Source: Epiperipatus broadwayi
Taxonomy: Eukaryota; Onychophora; Udeonychophora; Euonychophora; Peripatidae
Length of the DNA stretch: 64,000 nucleotides
Direction of reading: 5' to 3'
NCBI GenBank assembly: GCA_028023455.1
Contig: JAQFVV010006306.1
Span: 3,129,001 to 3,193,000 of the forward strand
In this document: piece by piece, positions 1-11,825 of the stretch
How positions within the stretch are numbered: position 1 is the first letter of the stretch
Layout: each line of letters begins with the position of its first letter
Notes under the pieces: model-generated
What the model saw: the letters and a program-made list of their open reading frames with translations, nothing else
Told to the model about the DNA's origin: nothing
Databases searched by the model: none
Made by a program: the position numbers and the translations under genes

Positions 1-29
1 TCTCAGAAAAAGACAAGCTTATGAATGGT

Positions 30-734
30 TTAACTCTTTTAATATCAGGTTCAATTTTAATCGAATCGGCTAAAAAAATGGTAATTTTTATGTTATCGTA
101 GTGAATTTATACTCATTTTAAAACTGAAAACATACCGTAAGATGCTTCCCTCTCTAGAATTATTTTACAAGTAAAAAATCTATAATATTTAAATTTAAAG
201 TTTTAACAATGGGAGAAGGCGGCATTTCGAAGACGTTGATTGGTTGTTTTTCATTTTGAAGAAAAGTGCGCTTGTCAACAATTTTCCACTCCAGGTTATT
301 TGTTTTGATTTTCAAAACAAAAATGAATGTTTTATAGTATTTTTTACATATTTTTTTACATATTATAAATTATTTTTATAAAATATGCTGAAAGTATAAA
401 TATTTTAGAAAAATTGTTAAGATTTTAATAAAAATTCTTTACTTTTATGCGAATGTAAATTGTAAAAGAAATCAATGACATATGGAGCATTTTCTAATAA
501 GTTACGAACGTTCTTTTTACGTTCACCACTATAGAATATTTTTATAATTTTAAATAGAAATTTATTTTGAAAAAACTATTGTTCACTTGTGTAATCTGAT
601 AAATTATTAATTTGCTTTTTACAAACGAATCTAATATTAAAAGATGAATAGTGCTGATTCTGTAATTGACCAATCAAAAGTTTAGAATTTTAATTCACTC
701 GGCCAATAAGCATTTTGAACTATGAAAAGGTTAA
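30..734. mobile_element. piggyBac-type MITE, copy 1 (TTAA-flanked)
   Basis: A ~705-bp non-coding element bounded by TTAA at both ends. The left end reads TTAACTCTTT and the right end reads AAAAGGTTAA, so the termini are imperfect inverted repeats starting with CYYTTT next to TTAA. That is the usual signature of piggyBac-superfamily elements. It is clearly homologous along its whole length to 14777-15497, sharing for example the internal strings around GTAGTGAATTTA, AATGGGAGAAGG and CTTGTCAACAATTTT. No transposase is encoded, so it would be a non-autonomous derivative. The superfamily call is inferred from termini and target site only. Confidence 0.65.
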
Positions 735-793
735 TGGAAATGCTCATATCTAAAAAGTGTGGTGAGTGAAGTTCATTAGACATTGGGTTTTTT

Positions 794-2313
794 GGTATTT
801 GTAAACTATTCACTGTACAGCCTGTGTTGGCGCTGTTTCTGCGTAAAAATGCAGAATAATACCGCTTTCACGGCCGATCCTACGGCTAATATAGAGTGAT
901 CGTTAATATACGAGTGATCATATGTAGTGGTTATAATACGCGGCCAATTCTTCCACGTTCATAATACTATGTCTACTAACAATACTATGATTGTATAGTT
1001 TGCCATTGATTTCAGTGCAAGTTGAATTCCTATGCATATTGACAAAATTTGTATTGTGGCTAGAATTTAAGATGAAAGTATGAGAATTGTCATCTTTTTC
1101 AAGTGTTTATTTGTCCATTTTTATGATTTTCTTTATTTCCCAACTGAAATATTTTTGTGGCATAGTAATTATCAGCGTATTATTGATATTTGTCGGAACT
1201 TTTTTTTTTTTGCTAATTTTGCTTTTGGGGGGGGGGGGAGTGAAATCAGTAAAAAAAATTTTCTCAAGCTCTGTGGCAGACGATTGGAGTTGTTTGCGAA
1301 AAAATACCATTTCTGTCATGACTCGGACGAGAGTTGAAAAAGATCAACAAAATGTCTACTACATTATTACATTTGTAGAACGTCCCAAACAGAGAAAGTG
1401 AGGCAGTTGCATTTCTGCAAGCCCAAAACATCCTGCCGCATGCCATTACATATGAATGTGGCAAATCGATGAATCTCACACAGCAAACTTGTCAGTTTGT
1501 AGACTCCACCCATCTCCAAACTCACTAACAAGTTGTATGACTTTTTAAAATGTTGGAACATTCGTTACAGTTGATTTAGTTCAGTCATATATGGTTAATA
1601 AATTTATTTTCTGGAAATAATTTGTTTTGTTTGCGATTATTTGGATCTGTAAATCATGGAATTAACACCGAGAATGACAGTGTTAAAAAGGGGCGGCGGA
1701 GTTTGTTGGACATCTCTTGATTGATTGATTTTTTTTGTGTGTAAAAAAAATACTTCTTTTGACATATCTATTTGTTCCGTTTAGAAGCAAAAAGAGGTTT
1801 TTTGTTGTTGTTGTTCTAAATCAAGAAACAGCACGTTAAATAGATTTTAAAAATGAACCCGACCTAATTTTTGTTGTTAAAAAATAAAAAAAATACCAAC
1901 ATTTTATTTGTTATGAAAACAAAAAATCTTTAACAAACTTGTACGATTCTTAAAAAAGATAAATAAATAAATCCACAGAATGTAACAAAACCGGTTAACA
2001 TACATATTTTTTTTGTTAAAAAAACAATACCGCGATTGACTTTTTTTTTTTTGACGTTTTAGTTGTTATTATTAAAAAAACAAAAAATCAAAACCCGCTG
2101 CCAAAAAAAAACCTGTATTTATAAATCTAAGAGAAAAAAAAAGTCCCATTTAATTTGTTATTATTAAAAAAACAAAAAATCAAAACCTGCCGCCAAAAAA
2201 AAAACCCCGTATTTATAAATCTAAGAGAAAAAGGCCCAGTAATGTTATATCGCAATGTTTTTACACAGAAACAGCGCCAACACAGGCTGTACAGTGAATA
2301 GTTTACAAATACC
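794..2313 (+). mobile_element. Merlin-superfamily DNA transposon A, defective
   Basis: A 1520-bp element with long terminal inverted repeats (~55 bp). The left end starts GGTATTTGTAAACTATTCAC and the right end is its complement, finishing in CAAATACC at 2313. An 8-bp target duplication GGTTTTTT flanks it at 786-793 and 2314-2321. TIRs starting GG plus an 8-bp duplication fit Merlin (IS1016/ISXO2-related) transposons. Inside is only a fragment of the transposase N-terminus (1400-1528). The rest is poly-T, poly-G and poly-A-rich non-coding sequence with a local duplication of an ~80-bp unit (about 2063-2140 and 2155-2235). It is a dead copy related to the better preserved element at 29609-31328. 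Confidence 0.85.
1400..1528 (+). pseudogene. Merlin transposase N-terminal fragment
   Basis: A 42-codon open stretch ending in a stop. It reads EAVAFLQAQNILP, then a Cys-Gly pair and a Met in the same spacing as the N-terminus of the element B transposase (EADVLAFLQQRNILL then CG and LMK at about 30117-30180). This is the zinc-ribbon-like start typical of ISXO2-type transposases. No DDE catalytic region follows. The frame is closed on both sides, and the downstream sequence up to the right TIR is low-complexity. It is a relic with no expected activity. Confidence 0.7.
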
Positions 2314-2339
2314 GGTTTTTTTTTATGCAAATGACATTT

Positions 2340-2778
2340 TTATCTTAGAATTAGCTTGTAATGGTCAGGTGTTAGTTCTGAAATGTTTGTATAATGTGAT
2401 AAAAATGTAATCTTCCCATTGTATGGCAAAGCAAGGAGTGCAATCTTCACCACAACAAAGAATCAGCATGCAAAAAGTGTGGAACAATATTTAATTAAAT
2501 TCAGTATAATCCAGCCTATACATCAGCCATATTTGCTCAGTCTCACATCATGTGGCTTTTTTACTCTCTCAAATGAAAAAGTGATGCAAACGTTTAAAGA
2601 CATCTCTCTGCCATTGTTTCGGGACTATTTGAAAGGTGAAAAACATGTTTAGACCAGTGTGTTGCATCAAATGGACAGTAATTTGAAAGAGATTAAATTT
2701 ATAATGCTTAAAAAATAAATAAACAATTTTTTGTTATGAAATTCTGGAAACTTTTGGGTACCCCTTCGTATGTTGAAC
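2340..2778 (+). mobile_element. mariner-like element fragment A (3' part)
   Basis: This is the 3' end of a Tc1/mariner element. Coding remnants run from about 2404 to 2652, followed by an AT-rich tail and a terminal sequence near TTTTGGGTACCCCTTCGTA. From 2644 onward it matches the reverse complement of 3286-3450 at roughly 80-85% by eye, so A and B face each other tail to tail about 500 bp apart. The 5' two thirds of the transposase are missing. The right terminus resembles those of fragment B and of copy C at 15622. Confidence 0.7.
2404..2652 (+). pseudogene. mariner transposase C-terminal remnant
   Basis: The frame encodes a peptide with AKSVEQYLIKF, a following Pro-rich stretch (QPIHQPYLLSLTSCGFF) and a C-terminal LPLFRDYLKGEKHV. 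In intact mariner transposases this corresponds to the region from the second catalytic Asp through the P-x-Y-S-P-D-L-x-P-x-D-F motif to the C-terminus. Here that motif is degraded: SPDLAPCD is not preserved and a Cys/Gly stretch stands in its place. The catalytic domain is incomplete, so this is a non-functional relic. The call rests on the motif order and on similarity to the copies at 3604 and 16090. Confidence 0.65.
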
Positions 2779-3285
2779 TCTGAATTACCACAAATAAATG
2801 TAATAACCTGAAGAAATTTTAAACTAAAAAAAAAATAGCAAGTTATATAAATGAATATATCTTTGAATTCAGCTTTAATAATTTAGCTAACTTGCATAAA
2901 AACTTACCATTGTTAAAATTTCCAAATAAGAGATGAACTTTATCGCGCAAATAACTTAAATATTTCTAATATAAATTACAATATTAGTATTATGTGTGTA
3001 TTTGATTATTGTTTTTTTCAAACCATATTTTCCTAAATTATCTACGTTTATATGAGAGATACTTATATCAGATTATCAGTACTGTCACCAACTTATTTAA
3101 TTTTAGTAATTTTAAATACCTTGAGTAATGCAAGATCTTTTAACTAATTATATAAAAGTTGGTAGTTGGATTGTAGTTTGTTCTTGTAAAGATATTCTGA
3201 TAATCAGTAATGCATAATTTAATATTTCTATAATGTATTTGTCTGTTCATGAGTTTAATTGTAAATAAGCTAATCTGTGTTACCT

Positions 3286-3916
3286 ACGGGGAGGTTCCCA
3301 AAATAACCATAATTTTGTAATAAAAAATTGTTTGTTTATTTTTAAGTGTTAAAAATTTAATCTCTTTCAAATTACTATCCATTTGATGCAAATCCATCGA
3401 TTTGAACATGTTTTTCATTTTTCAAAGTAGTCTGGAAATACTTGCAAAGTGATGCCTTTTAACGTCTCTTTTTTTTTTTTTACCCACCACTTCTCTATCT
3501 GCAAAAAAATTGGGACATTTTTTCATTCGACAGATTTAAAAAAAATTGTGCAAAGCAGAGATCGAGCGAATATGACTGATAAATAAGCTGAGTCATGCCG
3601 AATTTAATTAAAAACTGTTTTACACTCAAGGTTTTGAAAGATTAACACTTTGTCAGGATGAGGCTTGCACTCCTCTCTTTGCCACAAAACGGGAAGTTTA
3701 CATTTTACCACATCACATTGTTTGAACTTTTTAGTCATTATAAAAATTGCCAAATATGCAAAACACACTTTAGCAAAAAAAAGTGCCATGTGGCACTGTG
3801 ATTTCACATGGTGGTGTCATTTGGCAGATTGATGCAGATGGGTGTCTACAAGAAGCATATACTATAACAAGTGCACAAACCAGAGAACGATTCCGGTTAT
3901 TTTTGGGTATCCCCTC
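3286..3916 (-). mobile_element. mariner-like element B, internally deleted
   Basis: A ~630-bp element with recognisable inverted ends. The left is CGGGGAGGTTCCCAAAATAA and the right reads TTATTTTTGGGTATCCCC on the + strand. On the minus strand it carries degraded transposase C-terminal codons (from about 3807 down to 3420) with several stops and frame changes, including VLWQREECKPHPD, where the Asp of the mariner HxDN motif is visible. Most of the 5' coding part is deleted. Its low-coordinate end is homologous to the right end of fragment A at 2644-2775, in the opposite orientation. Confidence 0.75.
3420..3807 (-). pseudogene. mariner transposase remnant (element B)
   Basis: An open stretch at 3604-3807 and its frameshifted continuation to about 3420 carry the second half of a mariner DDD transposase: VLWQREECKPHPDKVL, then a stop and SAYLSVIFARS, then the C-terminal FPDYFEK block. 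The pattern matches the + strand relics at 2404 and 16090 (H-x-D, then K-x-F-N/L-I-K-F). Stops interrupt every frame and the N-terminal helix-turn-helix region is absent, so no active protein is possible. Confidence 0.65.
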
Positions 3917-3919
3917 ATT

Positions 3920-4735
3920 GTTATTTTATTAGTAAAATAATTAAATATTTTATTAACTTTATAGTATTTCCTAGTATGATCTCATGTTTTTACACTGAAG
4001 CTTAGCAATGAAGATTTGGTTGCCTAATGTAGCCACCAAGCAGCTTCATAATCATAAGAGGTGGCAAAGCAGACCAACTACTTGCCAGCTATATACTTCA
4101 CCTTATATAAATTTGGATATCCAATATGAAGTTTGATAATGATAGCGTTATTTGATTTAGTCATTTCTGGATTAACCATATATATTTTTCATTGCATGTA
4201 ATTGATTCCTAATGTGAGATCTTTTCATCATTCTACATTAAATGATTTTATTTATGATATTTTTGTTAAAAAATTGGGCTCTTAACATGTATACTTCATC
4301 AATTTAATGTTTTCATTTCAGCATATAAGTAAGCCCATTATAGTAGTCTTAATTCTTTTACCCAATTTTTTCTTAATTTTAATTTTTAACATTTTAATTC
4401 AGTTCTAAAATTTCAAAAATTGTTGTACAGAAAAAGAGGGTTCGTTGATCACAACTTTACCCTGGTTAGCAAAGACAATTGATTCTCCAAAATATACCTC
4501 AAAATAAACTATCATATAAAAAATAAGTAATTATAATGAATTTCTTTGGGGGGATGAGGGTAATTTGTTCTTTTAAATTCAAAATGTAAAATAAAGGTTA
4601 AAAAAGTAATGCTTCAATTGAAAAAAAAAGTTAATTAATGAATAAACATTTTACTAAACCTATTATTTAAAAAGAAATACCAATATGTGAGCAAATCTAT
4701 TAAATAAAAACATATCAGTAGCTATAATTTTAAAT
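3920..4735. other. no recognised feature
   Basis: AT-rich sequence without a long open frame, recognisable domain or clear repeat boundary. A short poly-G patch occurs at about 4549-4560. I see nothing to annotate. Confidence 0.5.
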
Positions 4736-4739
4736 TTTG

Positions 4740-5650
4740 CTTCTTACATAACCATAGAAAGATGTTTTCTGAATCATGATTGGTCGAATTAAAATAAAGC
4801 ATTTTAAAATTTATTTTTGATACACTTTATGTTCAATTATTAAAGTTTTTTATTTTTGTAATTTTAACCAATAAGACGGAGTTTTTTGCAACACTATTTT
4901 TTATTTTATTTTTTTAAATTGTACATTTTTTTATTTTACACTTAAGCAATGAAATTAAATAAAATGTATGTAAATGATTAGATGTTAGTTTTTATCTTGT
5001 GCCAGTCTATGTTTATGATAAACCAGCTATTATTTTGAATAAGTTGACAAGAAATTTAGATATTATTGCATTAAAATTGAAAAATAAATGGTATTTTAAA
5101 CTTATATTTAGTAACTTTTGATCATATAAAGTCATTAACTACATAGTGCATGAAATCATTTTTTTTTTCCAAAATAACTTTAAATTACAATGACTATTAT
5201 GGTCATTGTATGTATTTTTGCTGCAGGCAAATAACATTTATAAAAATTTTAATTCATTAAAGTTGATTGTGTGAATATAGTTAACTAATAGATGTATTTT
5301 ACAATTAAATATTAATACATTTTGTTGATGTGTATGATTAAAGTATTTGTTGATTGCTTAGTGTACTGAATGAAAGTAGCGTATTTTTTATTTATTTGTG
5401 TAATCATTAAAGATGAAAATCTTTTTTAGTTTGGATATGTCATAAATGAAAGCACTGATTGTTTTACAAAGACACTGGATAAAAATTAAATAAAATGCAC
5501 TAATTTTATTTTAATTCTATAATCTATAATGAATAAACTACTGTAAATTTATAGCGTAAATGTCACCATTTTATTTTGGAAGATGTAGCTTTGATGAGGT
5601 CATTATCGTTGATGTTATCAGTCTTACAAAATGACCATCATCTTTTCAAA
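4740..5650 (-). repeat. Dispersed repeat DR, copy 1
   Basis: About 0.9 kb of AT-rich non-coding DNA. It matches the reverse complement of 38225-39060 plus 35330-35437, and also parts of 28800-29600. Shared strings, read on +, include ATGAAATTAAATAAAATGTA at about 4949, GTATTTTAAACTTATATTTAGTAAC at about 5091-5115 (shortened here) and ATCATATAAAG followed by GAAATCATTTTT near 5155. There is no coding capacity and no obvious termini, so the class is unknown. Strand is given relative to copies 2 and 3, which I arbitrarily call minus-complement partners. Confidence 0.6.
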
Positions 5651-5779
5651 ATAGTGATTGTTTTTTTTTAAAAAAAAGGTTCTGTATATTTTTTCTTAAA
5701 GATGGTAAAGTAAATAATAAATTGTAAATCAAAATATTAGTTACAAAAAGATATATGGCTTTATTTCTCAGTTCATAAG

Positions 5780-6880
5780 AAGTTTGAGCACCAGAATTGA
5801 TCCTGGGTCCTCCTCATCCCAAGTTGGATGCTCTACCAATTATATCAAATGGTTGTTTACTAGAAATTGAATGCCAGAGCTATGCACACCAGAATTGATC
5901 CTGGGACCTTCTGACCCCAAGTCGGATGCTCTACCAATTACATCAAATGGGAGTTTACCAAAATTGAATGCCAGAGCTGTGAGCATGAGAATCGATTCTG
6001 GGACTTCCTGGTTCGAAGTCAGTTATATCAAATGGGAGTTTACCAGAAATTGAATGCCAGAGCTATGCACACCAGAATTGATCCTGGGACCTTCTGACCC
6101 AAAGTTGGATGCTCTACCAATTACATCAAATGGGAGTTTACCAGAAATTGAATGCCAGAGCTGTGGGCACCAGAATCGATTCTGGGACTTCCTGATTCCA
6201 AGTCAGTTATATCAAATGGGAGTTTACCAGAAATTGAATGCCAGAGCTGTGCACACCAGAATTGATCCTGGGACCTTCTGACCCCCAAGTTGGATGCTCT
6301 ACCAATTACATCAAATGGGAGTTTACCAAAAATTGAACGCCAGAGCTGTGAGCACTAGAATCGATCCTGGGACTTCCTGATTCCAAGTCAGTTATATCAA
6401 ATGGGAGTTTACCAGAAATTGAATGCCAGAGCTGTGCACACCAGAATCGATCCTGGGACCTTCTGACCCCAAGTCGGATGCTCTACCAATTACATCAAAT
6501 GGGAGTTTACCAGAAATTGAATGCCAGAGCTGTGAGCACCAGAATCGATTCTGGGACTTTTGATTCCAAGTCAGTTATATCAAATGGGAGTTTATCAGAA
6601 ATTGAATGCCAGAGCTGTGCACACTAGAATAGATCCTGGGACCTTCTGACCCCAAGTCGGATGCTCCGCCAATTACATCAAATGGGAGTTTACCAGAAAT
6701 TGAATGCCAGAACTGTGAGTACCAGAATCGATCATGGGACCTCCTGATCTCCAAGTCAGATGCTCTACCAATTATATCAAATGGGAGTTCATAAGTTCAA
6801 CTACCAGACCTGTGATCACCATAATGTATCCTGGAGCCTCACAATCCCAAGTCGGGTGCTCTACCGACTGCACCAAACAG
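5780..6880 (-). repeat. Tandem array of tRNA-like units with a dimeric period (~183 bp)
   Basis: About eleven units. The anchor GCCAGAGC falls at 5873, 5970, 6056, 6154, 6240, 6339, 6425, 6523 and 6608, with a variant at 6706. Spacings alternate 97, 86, 98, 86, 99, 86, 98, 85, 98. The short unit lacks the ATGCTCTACCAA segment. On the minus strand each long unit reads like a tRNA body: an A-box-like AATTGGTAGAGCATC, then an anticodon-like region, then a B-box-like CCAGGATCAATTCTGG. The array is therefore a tandem expansion of a two-unit block derived from a tRNA-related SINE. The same tRNA-like core is found singly at 11826-11890 and 48592-48665. Open frames inside it are by-products of the repeat. 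Confidence 0.85.
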
Positions 6881-6889
6881 CACAGGATA

Positions 6890-7790
6890 TATTAGATACA
6901 AATTGATGATGATCACTATGGTGAATCCTCACATAAAGATCCATTGTTAAGATGGGTAATGGTGTATTTTTAGGAAAATGGAAAAGAAAATAGTAAATCT
7001 CCATATTTTTTTTTTTTTGTTATGCAAGTTATTATTAAAATGGTCAGTTTTGTTAATTCATACTCAAAAACCATACTTTCTTTGTAAAATCATTCGACTG
7101 CGATGTGTGCTTTACATAAATATATGCGTATATGAAGAAAAATTATCCCCAAAAACTTGAACTATCTTTTCTTTTCCAACTAAATTGTAACTTTTGCTGT
7201 TATCAGCAAGCGAAATATAGCTTTTTAAAATCATATTTCAATAATTCATAATTTTAGATCAATTTATTCATCATACATATAAATACAGAAAAAGAGTTAA
7301 TCTTAAAACCAAATATGCAATAATTTATAAGTAATATATAGAGCAGGCCTTTATAATTATAATACATATCTGTTTTAAAAATTGAAATATATATATATTC
7401 ATATTTGATAGATGAAATTCATCATATTAAAACTGTACAAATTAACTGTTGGCCTATTACTAGAGCACACACCCCCTTCCCCAATCCCTCCCAACACTAG
7501 ATGCAATCCTTTTAGTGATTACGAACTTGGTTTTTAAATAAAAACTTATTTCTAAAACAAATTATTTAAAATTATTTTTGAAAAAGTATGAATTAATTTT
7601 GATTATTTTGCTAAACAAAGATTGATAGAAAGTAATAATGAAATGAAATATATTTCATTGGTCGAATTATTATAATTATTTCTTTACTTTGTCGCAAAAT
7701 TGATAATAACAGTCTTTATGAAGAAAATGTGCATATATATTTGAAACCTTTTAAAATCTTTTGAATTTTTATAACATTTTATATTTATAG
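6890..7790. other. no recognised feature
   Basis: AT-rich non-coding sequence. One short purine/pyrimidine-biased block (CCCCCTTCCCC at about 7470) is the only departure. No gene or repeat boundary was recognised. Confidence 0.5.
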
Positions 7791-7794
7791 AAGA

Positions 7795-8055
7795 TTGGAA
7801 TACAGACTTCCAAGTTTCCTTCAGCTAAACATTATCTCATATAACCGATACACATGACCACACACATGAAAAAGATAAATGATCTCTAATATACATATTT
7901 CGTGCTGAACCAGCATTCATCGGTTGATCCAGGTCATCATATCCCACACATATAATCATTGCTTGGTTTATCTTATAAACAAATCTTCAAATTATAAGGG
8001 ATAGGCATCAATCTATTTCACCCTCCAACTCTTCAGCCATCCATACTATTGAAAA
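7795..8055 (-). repeat. tRNA-related SINE family S1 copy
   Basis: A member of a dispersed ~200-270 bp family. Read on the minus strand, it has a 5' head with an intragenic promoter-like B box (consensus GAGTTCAAACCCC) and a body with the blocks CACATGTGTGTGGTCA, AATACATATATTGGAGAT, TGAGTGCTGGTTCAGCA and GATGATCTGGA. This copy's B-box region is decayed (ACAGACTTCCAAG) but the body blocks are clear. It is adjacent to an oppositely oriented copy at 8061. Confidence 0.7.
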
Positions 8056-8060
8056 TCTGA

Positions 8061-8290
8061 TCTTAATATAAACTGAGTACTGATTATACATGTGGATGTG
8101 GAAGATGATAATCTGGATCAACTGATGAGAGCTGGTTTAGCATGAAATACATATATTGGAAATTATTTATCTTTTTCACATGTGTATGGTGTTGTACATT
8201 GGTTGTAGAAGATAGAGTGGATAGCTGAAGGGAGCTTGAAAGACTGGGTTCAAACCCCCTATAATTATATTTACATTTCAAGTATATAAA
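8061..8290 (+). repeat. tRNA-related SINE family S1 copy
   Basis: A + strand copy with the body blocks GATGATAATCTGGATCAACT, AATACATATATTGGAAAT and CACATGTGTATGG, and the terminal B-box-like GGGTTCAAACCCCCT near 8250. It is arranged head to head or tail to tail with the minus-strand copy just upstream, giving a local inverted pair. Confidence 0.75.
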
Positions 8291-8299
8291 TTATACTTA

Positions 8300-10050
8300 G
8301 ATTCAAATATTTTATATTGTGCATAATCACTTATTATTTTTTAGGGTCGAGATCTTTTTTTTTTAATTATGATTTATAGCCTGTCTTTGAAACAGAATTA
8401 TATTGTTCAAATTACAATAAAGTCTTATTATAACACATTGTATGTATTCAATCTATTTACCCATCCAATATCAGTCAGCAAATGGATGTTTTAGATATTT
8501 TTAGCTAAAATGTAAAAGAAGAATGGAAACTTGTTAAAACATTAATCATGTGGCAATTGGAAAGCCTAATAAACAATGTATTCTCCTTCACTGAGAAGGG
8601 TAACATGTTAGAAAATTCTTTATCTTGCTGTGAGCTTCTTAAAGGCTATTTTACCTGTGTATTGGACAAGAGTATATTTCACTGTAGGAAATTTTAATTC
8701 AAGGTTATTTGTTTTTTGATTAATGTATCATTGGCGAGATTACAAATGAAAGAAATTTCATACTAGTCAAATATATAAGTTAATCAGGGACGAAGCGTCC
8801 ATGTATTGGATGGAATGAGTGCTTCCATAGAAAAATTCACTAGCTTTAACTAAAATTCAATTTAAAAAAATTCATTAAAATATGTACACATTCAACCTCA
8901 CAAAATCAATCCACCAAGTTGCACATACAATAGTGTAGTAAAAACAATATGTTACATTAGTGTATATATGCTATTTTGCAAAACATAAAAAAAAAATCTC
9001 AACTATTTTGCTAAACGTAAAAAAAAGAACGAAATTATTATTGTATGGAATTTCTGTTGACTTTCAATTTTTTTTAACAATAGTTGAATTGCTTTTATAT
9101 ACGGCAAGGAATGGGTTTGACCAATGCATTATAAGACATTCGCACAATGCTAAAATCTCTAATTTGCAATTAAAATTTAAGAATGGTAAAAGCATTTAGA
9201 AAATAAAAATATCTTGATAATTCTCTGATTTACAGATAAGAATGTTTCAGATTTTTCTAGATGTGTGTAATACGTATATATTAGGCACTATTATGTAAAA
9301 ATTGTTGTGGCAAGTTAAATAAAAACATTATAAAAAAGATTATATAGTGTGCTTCCATTCTTAAAAAAGTCACGCTTTGTCACTGATGTTAATCATGTTT
9401 TAAAATATTTAGAAATAAATTTGAGTGATTAAAAAATTTATCCCATCTAGCAAAGGCATTGCAGACAATCCTCCATATATATGAAGGAGGAAAAAAGGTA
9501 AAGTGGTAGCCTCTTTTGCCTTTAAAATGTATTGTCATGAGCTAAAGCTAGAGGGCACTTTAATGAGCTAATCTAAAAACATTACATAAAATACTTTGAA
9601 TTGTAAATTCTTATTTATTATATATATATACATTCAGGAGGTTAACAAATTGCTGAAATATCTATGATAGTCCCGTTAATATAGTCTAGGGCCATTATTT
9701 GTATTCTATGTAAGACCAAAATTATATAACATTTAAATAATATCTGGAGATATATAATGTTATTTTCCATGGACAAAGCTCAAAGTTTTTTGATTGAGCA
9801 ATATTTCTCTACATTGGCTCTGAATTTTAATACTATCATTTTGGGAAATGATAGTTTTACTTAATGATTGCACCATACGACAAATCCATCAATCGCAAAA
9901 TGTTTCTAGTCATTTTATGTGACACGGCTGTACCGAGTAATGAATATCATAGCATAGCTATCCAAATCAGGACAATCCACTACTATTTTAACAAATGAAA
10001 ATATGATATTCCAATTTGTAAGCTAATTTATGTGATTGTTTGAAATGAAA
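8300..10050. other. no recognised feature
   Basis: AT-rich non-coding sequence with a short TA run near 9619-9630. The longest open frames are under 80 codons, of AT-rich composition and without motifs. I see nothing else to annotate. Confidence 0.5.
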
Positions 10051-10057
10051 CTCTGGG

Positions 10058-10290
10058 GAAAAGTGTAAATGATGGATTGACTGATTATATTGCTTGCTTC
10101 CAAATACCCATTGTTTGGGGGGTTGGTTGAATGGACCACTATTTCAAACACAAAGTATTTATTCATGCAAGAAATCTGTGATGGAAAAAGTGTAAATGAT
10201 GGATTAACTAGTTATATTGCATGTTTCCAAATATCCATTGTCCAGTTCTTCTATTTAGATGATCACCATTCAATGACAAAGTGTTGATGC
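10058..10290. repeat. Imperfect tandem duplication, ~127-bp unit
   Basis: The block beginning AAGTGTAAATGATGGATT is present at 10061 and again at 10188. Both copies continue through TTATATTGC, TTCCAAATA and CCATTGT and then a CCA(C/T)T-containing segment. Period is 127 bp, two copies, roughly 85% alike by eye. A 65-codon open frame spans it but has no recognisable domain. Confidence 0.75.
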
Positions 10291-10904
10291 AAAAAAGCCA
10301 ATGGCTTTAATTTGACCATTTAAGTTTATGAATCTTATGATGGATTGTTTGAAAATATATGTCACTAGTATGTAATTAATATGATTAGGAAATCACTTGT
10401 TTTTATACGTTTGTCGAGAGGTTAAGTTGTAATCAGTTAGTTTTTCTAAGTGAAATCATGAAATATAAAATTTCTAATCATCAGATTTACAAAATTATGT
10501 GTGTGAAATTGGGTCCACCATATTGGCTAAATGTGGGATTTAAGTAATAAACGTGACTGAAGATAGATACAGTATAAATCACTGCTACCAGAAATCCAAA
10601 AACCACTTGATCACTTTTTATTTGTGTGTCACCAAAAGAGAGGACAGTAAATGGTCAATTGTAAGTCTTCATAACCCTAAAAGGAAGCAGTGTGTGAAAT
10701 TGATAAGATAAAAGAATTTGCAAAAAGCGATCTAGGGAAATTATGGATCAGAGAAAGTAGATTATTCTTCATCCTGCAAAGGATTGATAATGATTGAAAA
10801 ATTATATTGTTATTGTAACAAAGAGGGGTTTTTTTTCTTCCAATAGTTATATTTATAATACATATTGGTTTATTCAAAAATATTATTATAAACAGTTTGA
10901 GGAG

Positions 10905-11110
10905 TTGCTGTTTAATGTAAACCGAGCACTAATTGTATGTATGTGTGGGCATCATGATTTGGCCCAACTAATGAGTGCTGGTTCTCCACGAAATATATAT
11001 TGGAGATTAGGTATCTTTTTCGCATGTGTATCGGTTTCCTGGGATGGAGTGGAGGACAACGAATAAACTGAAAAATCCTGAGTTCAAACCCCTCTACTTA
11101 AATAGTAATT
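10905..11110 (+). repeat. tRNA-related SINE family S1 copy
   Basis: The + strand S1 body is present: CATGATTTGGCCCAACTAATG, TGCTGGTTCTCCACGAAATA, ATATTGGAGATTAGG and CGCATGTGTATCGG. It ends in the B-box-like GAGTTCAAACCCC at about 11080. A 90-codon open frame overlaps the copy and is a by-product. Confidence 0.7.
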
Positions 11111-11119
11111 TAAGAAATT

Positions 11120-11820
11120 ATTATACTTCAAATTATATAAATATTATGTATTATTGTCTTTATTATTATAAAACGTAATGTTTTGATTTTATTATTAAGT
11201 TTAAAATTTCAATACAATTTTTGCAAAATAATTCTTTTCATAAATTTATGAAAAAAAAAAAAATTAAAATAAATCTTTATTTCTGGTTAACGAGGAAAGT
11301 GTTCGCAGCTTTTAGCTTATTATCATCACCTATTGTCCTTTGACCATTTTGTTAATATTATGACTCATCTATTAGCATAACAAGGTTACTCTTCAAGCAG
11401 AGGTGTGAGGGGTGTTTTAATTAACATACCCCTTTGTCTAAGCTCGGGTGCTAGATTAAAAATATTATCACGACAGAAAATAGATATAGCAGACAGGATT
11501 TTTTTTTCCTTTTTCAAGCGACTCGCTTGTCAGAAAGTGAAAAATTGCATAACTAATGATAGATCTTGTAATGGTAAAGTGGGAAACGGGGTACTTAAAA
11601 AGTAGCTTTTCTGTCTTTAGAACCCACAGTTGTAACATTTAGCAATCTGAAGATAATTAAAATGTACAAAAGGTTAAAAAGGGTTGTAAAAAATTTTTAA
11701 AAAAATTAGAGAGTGATGCTTCAAGGAAGTGAATAATAATAATAATTTAAGTGCAAAGTGATGCGTTTATTATTCCGTATTTATATTGAATGAATTACCA
11801 TCTCCGAAAATATGGATATA
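11120..11820. other. no recognised feature
   Basis: AT-rich sequence with a poly-A tract near 11250. The 66-codon open frame at 11405 shows no domain. No repeat boundary recognised. Confidence 0.45.
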
Positions 11821-11825
11821 AATGT

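Noticed and set aside
5780-6880. Possible CRISPR array (regular direct repeats)
   Set aside because: The repeats run through the whole unit with no unique spacers, the unit is tRNA-like, and the context is eukaryotic.
10794-11066. 90-codon open frame
   Set aside because: Overlaps an S1 SINE copy; other copies do not keep the frame.
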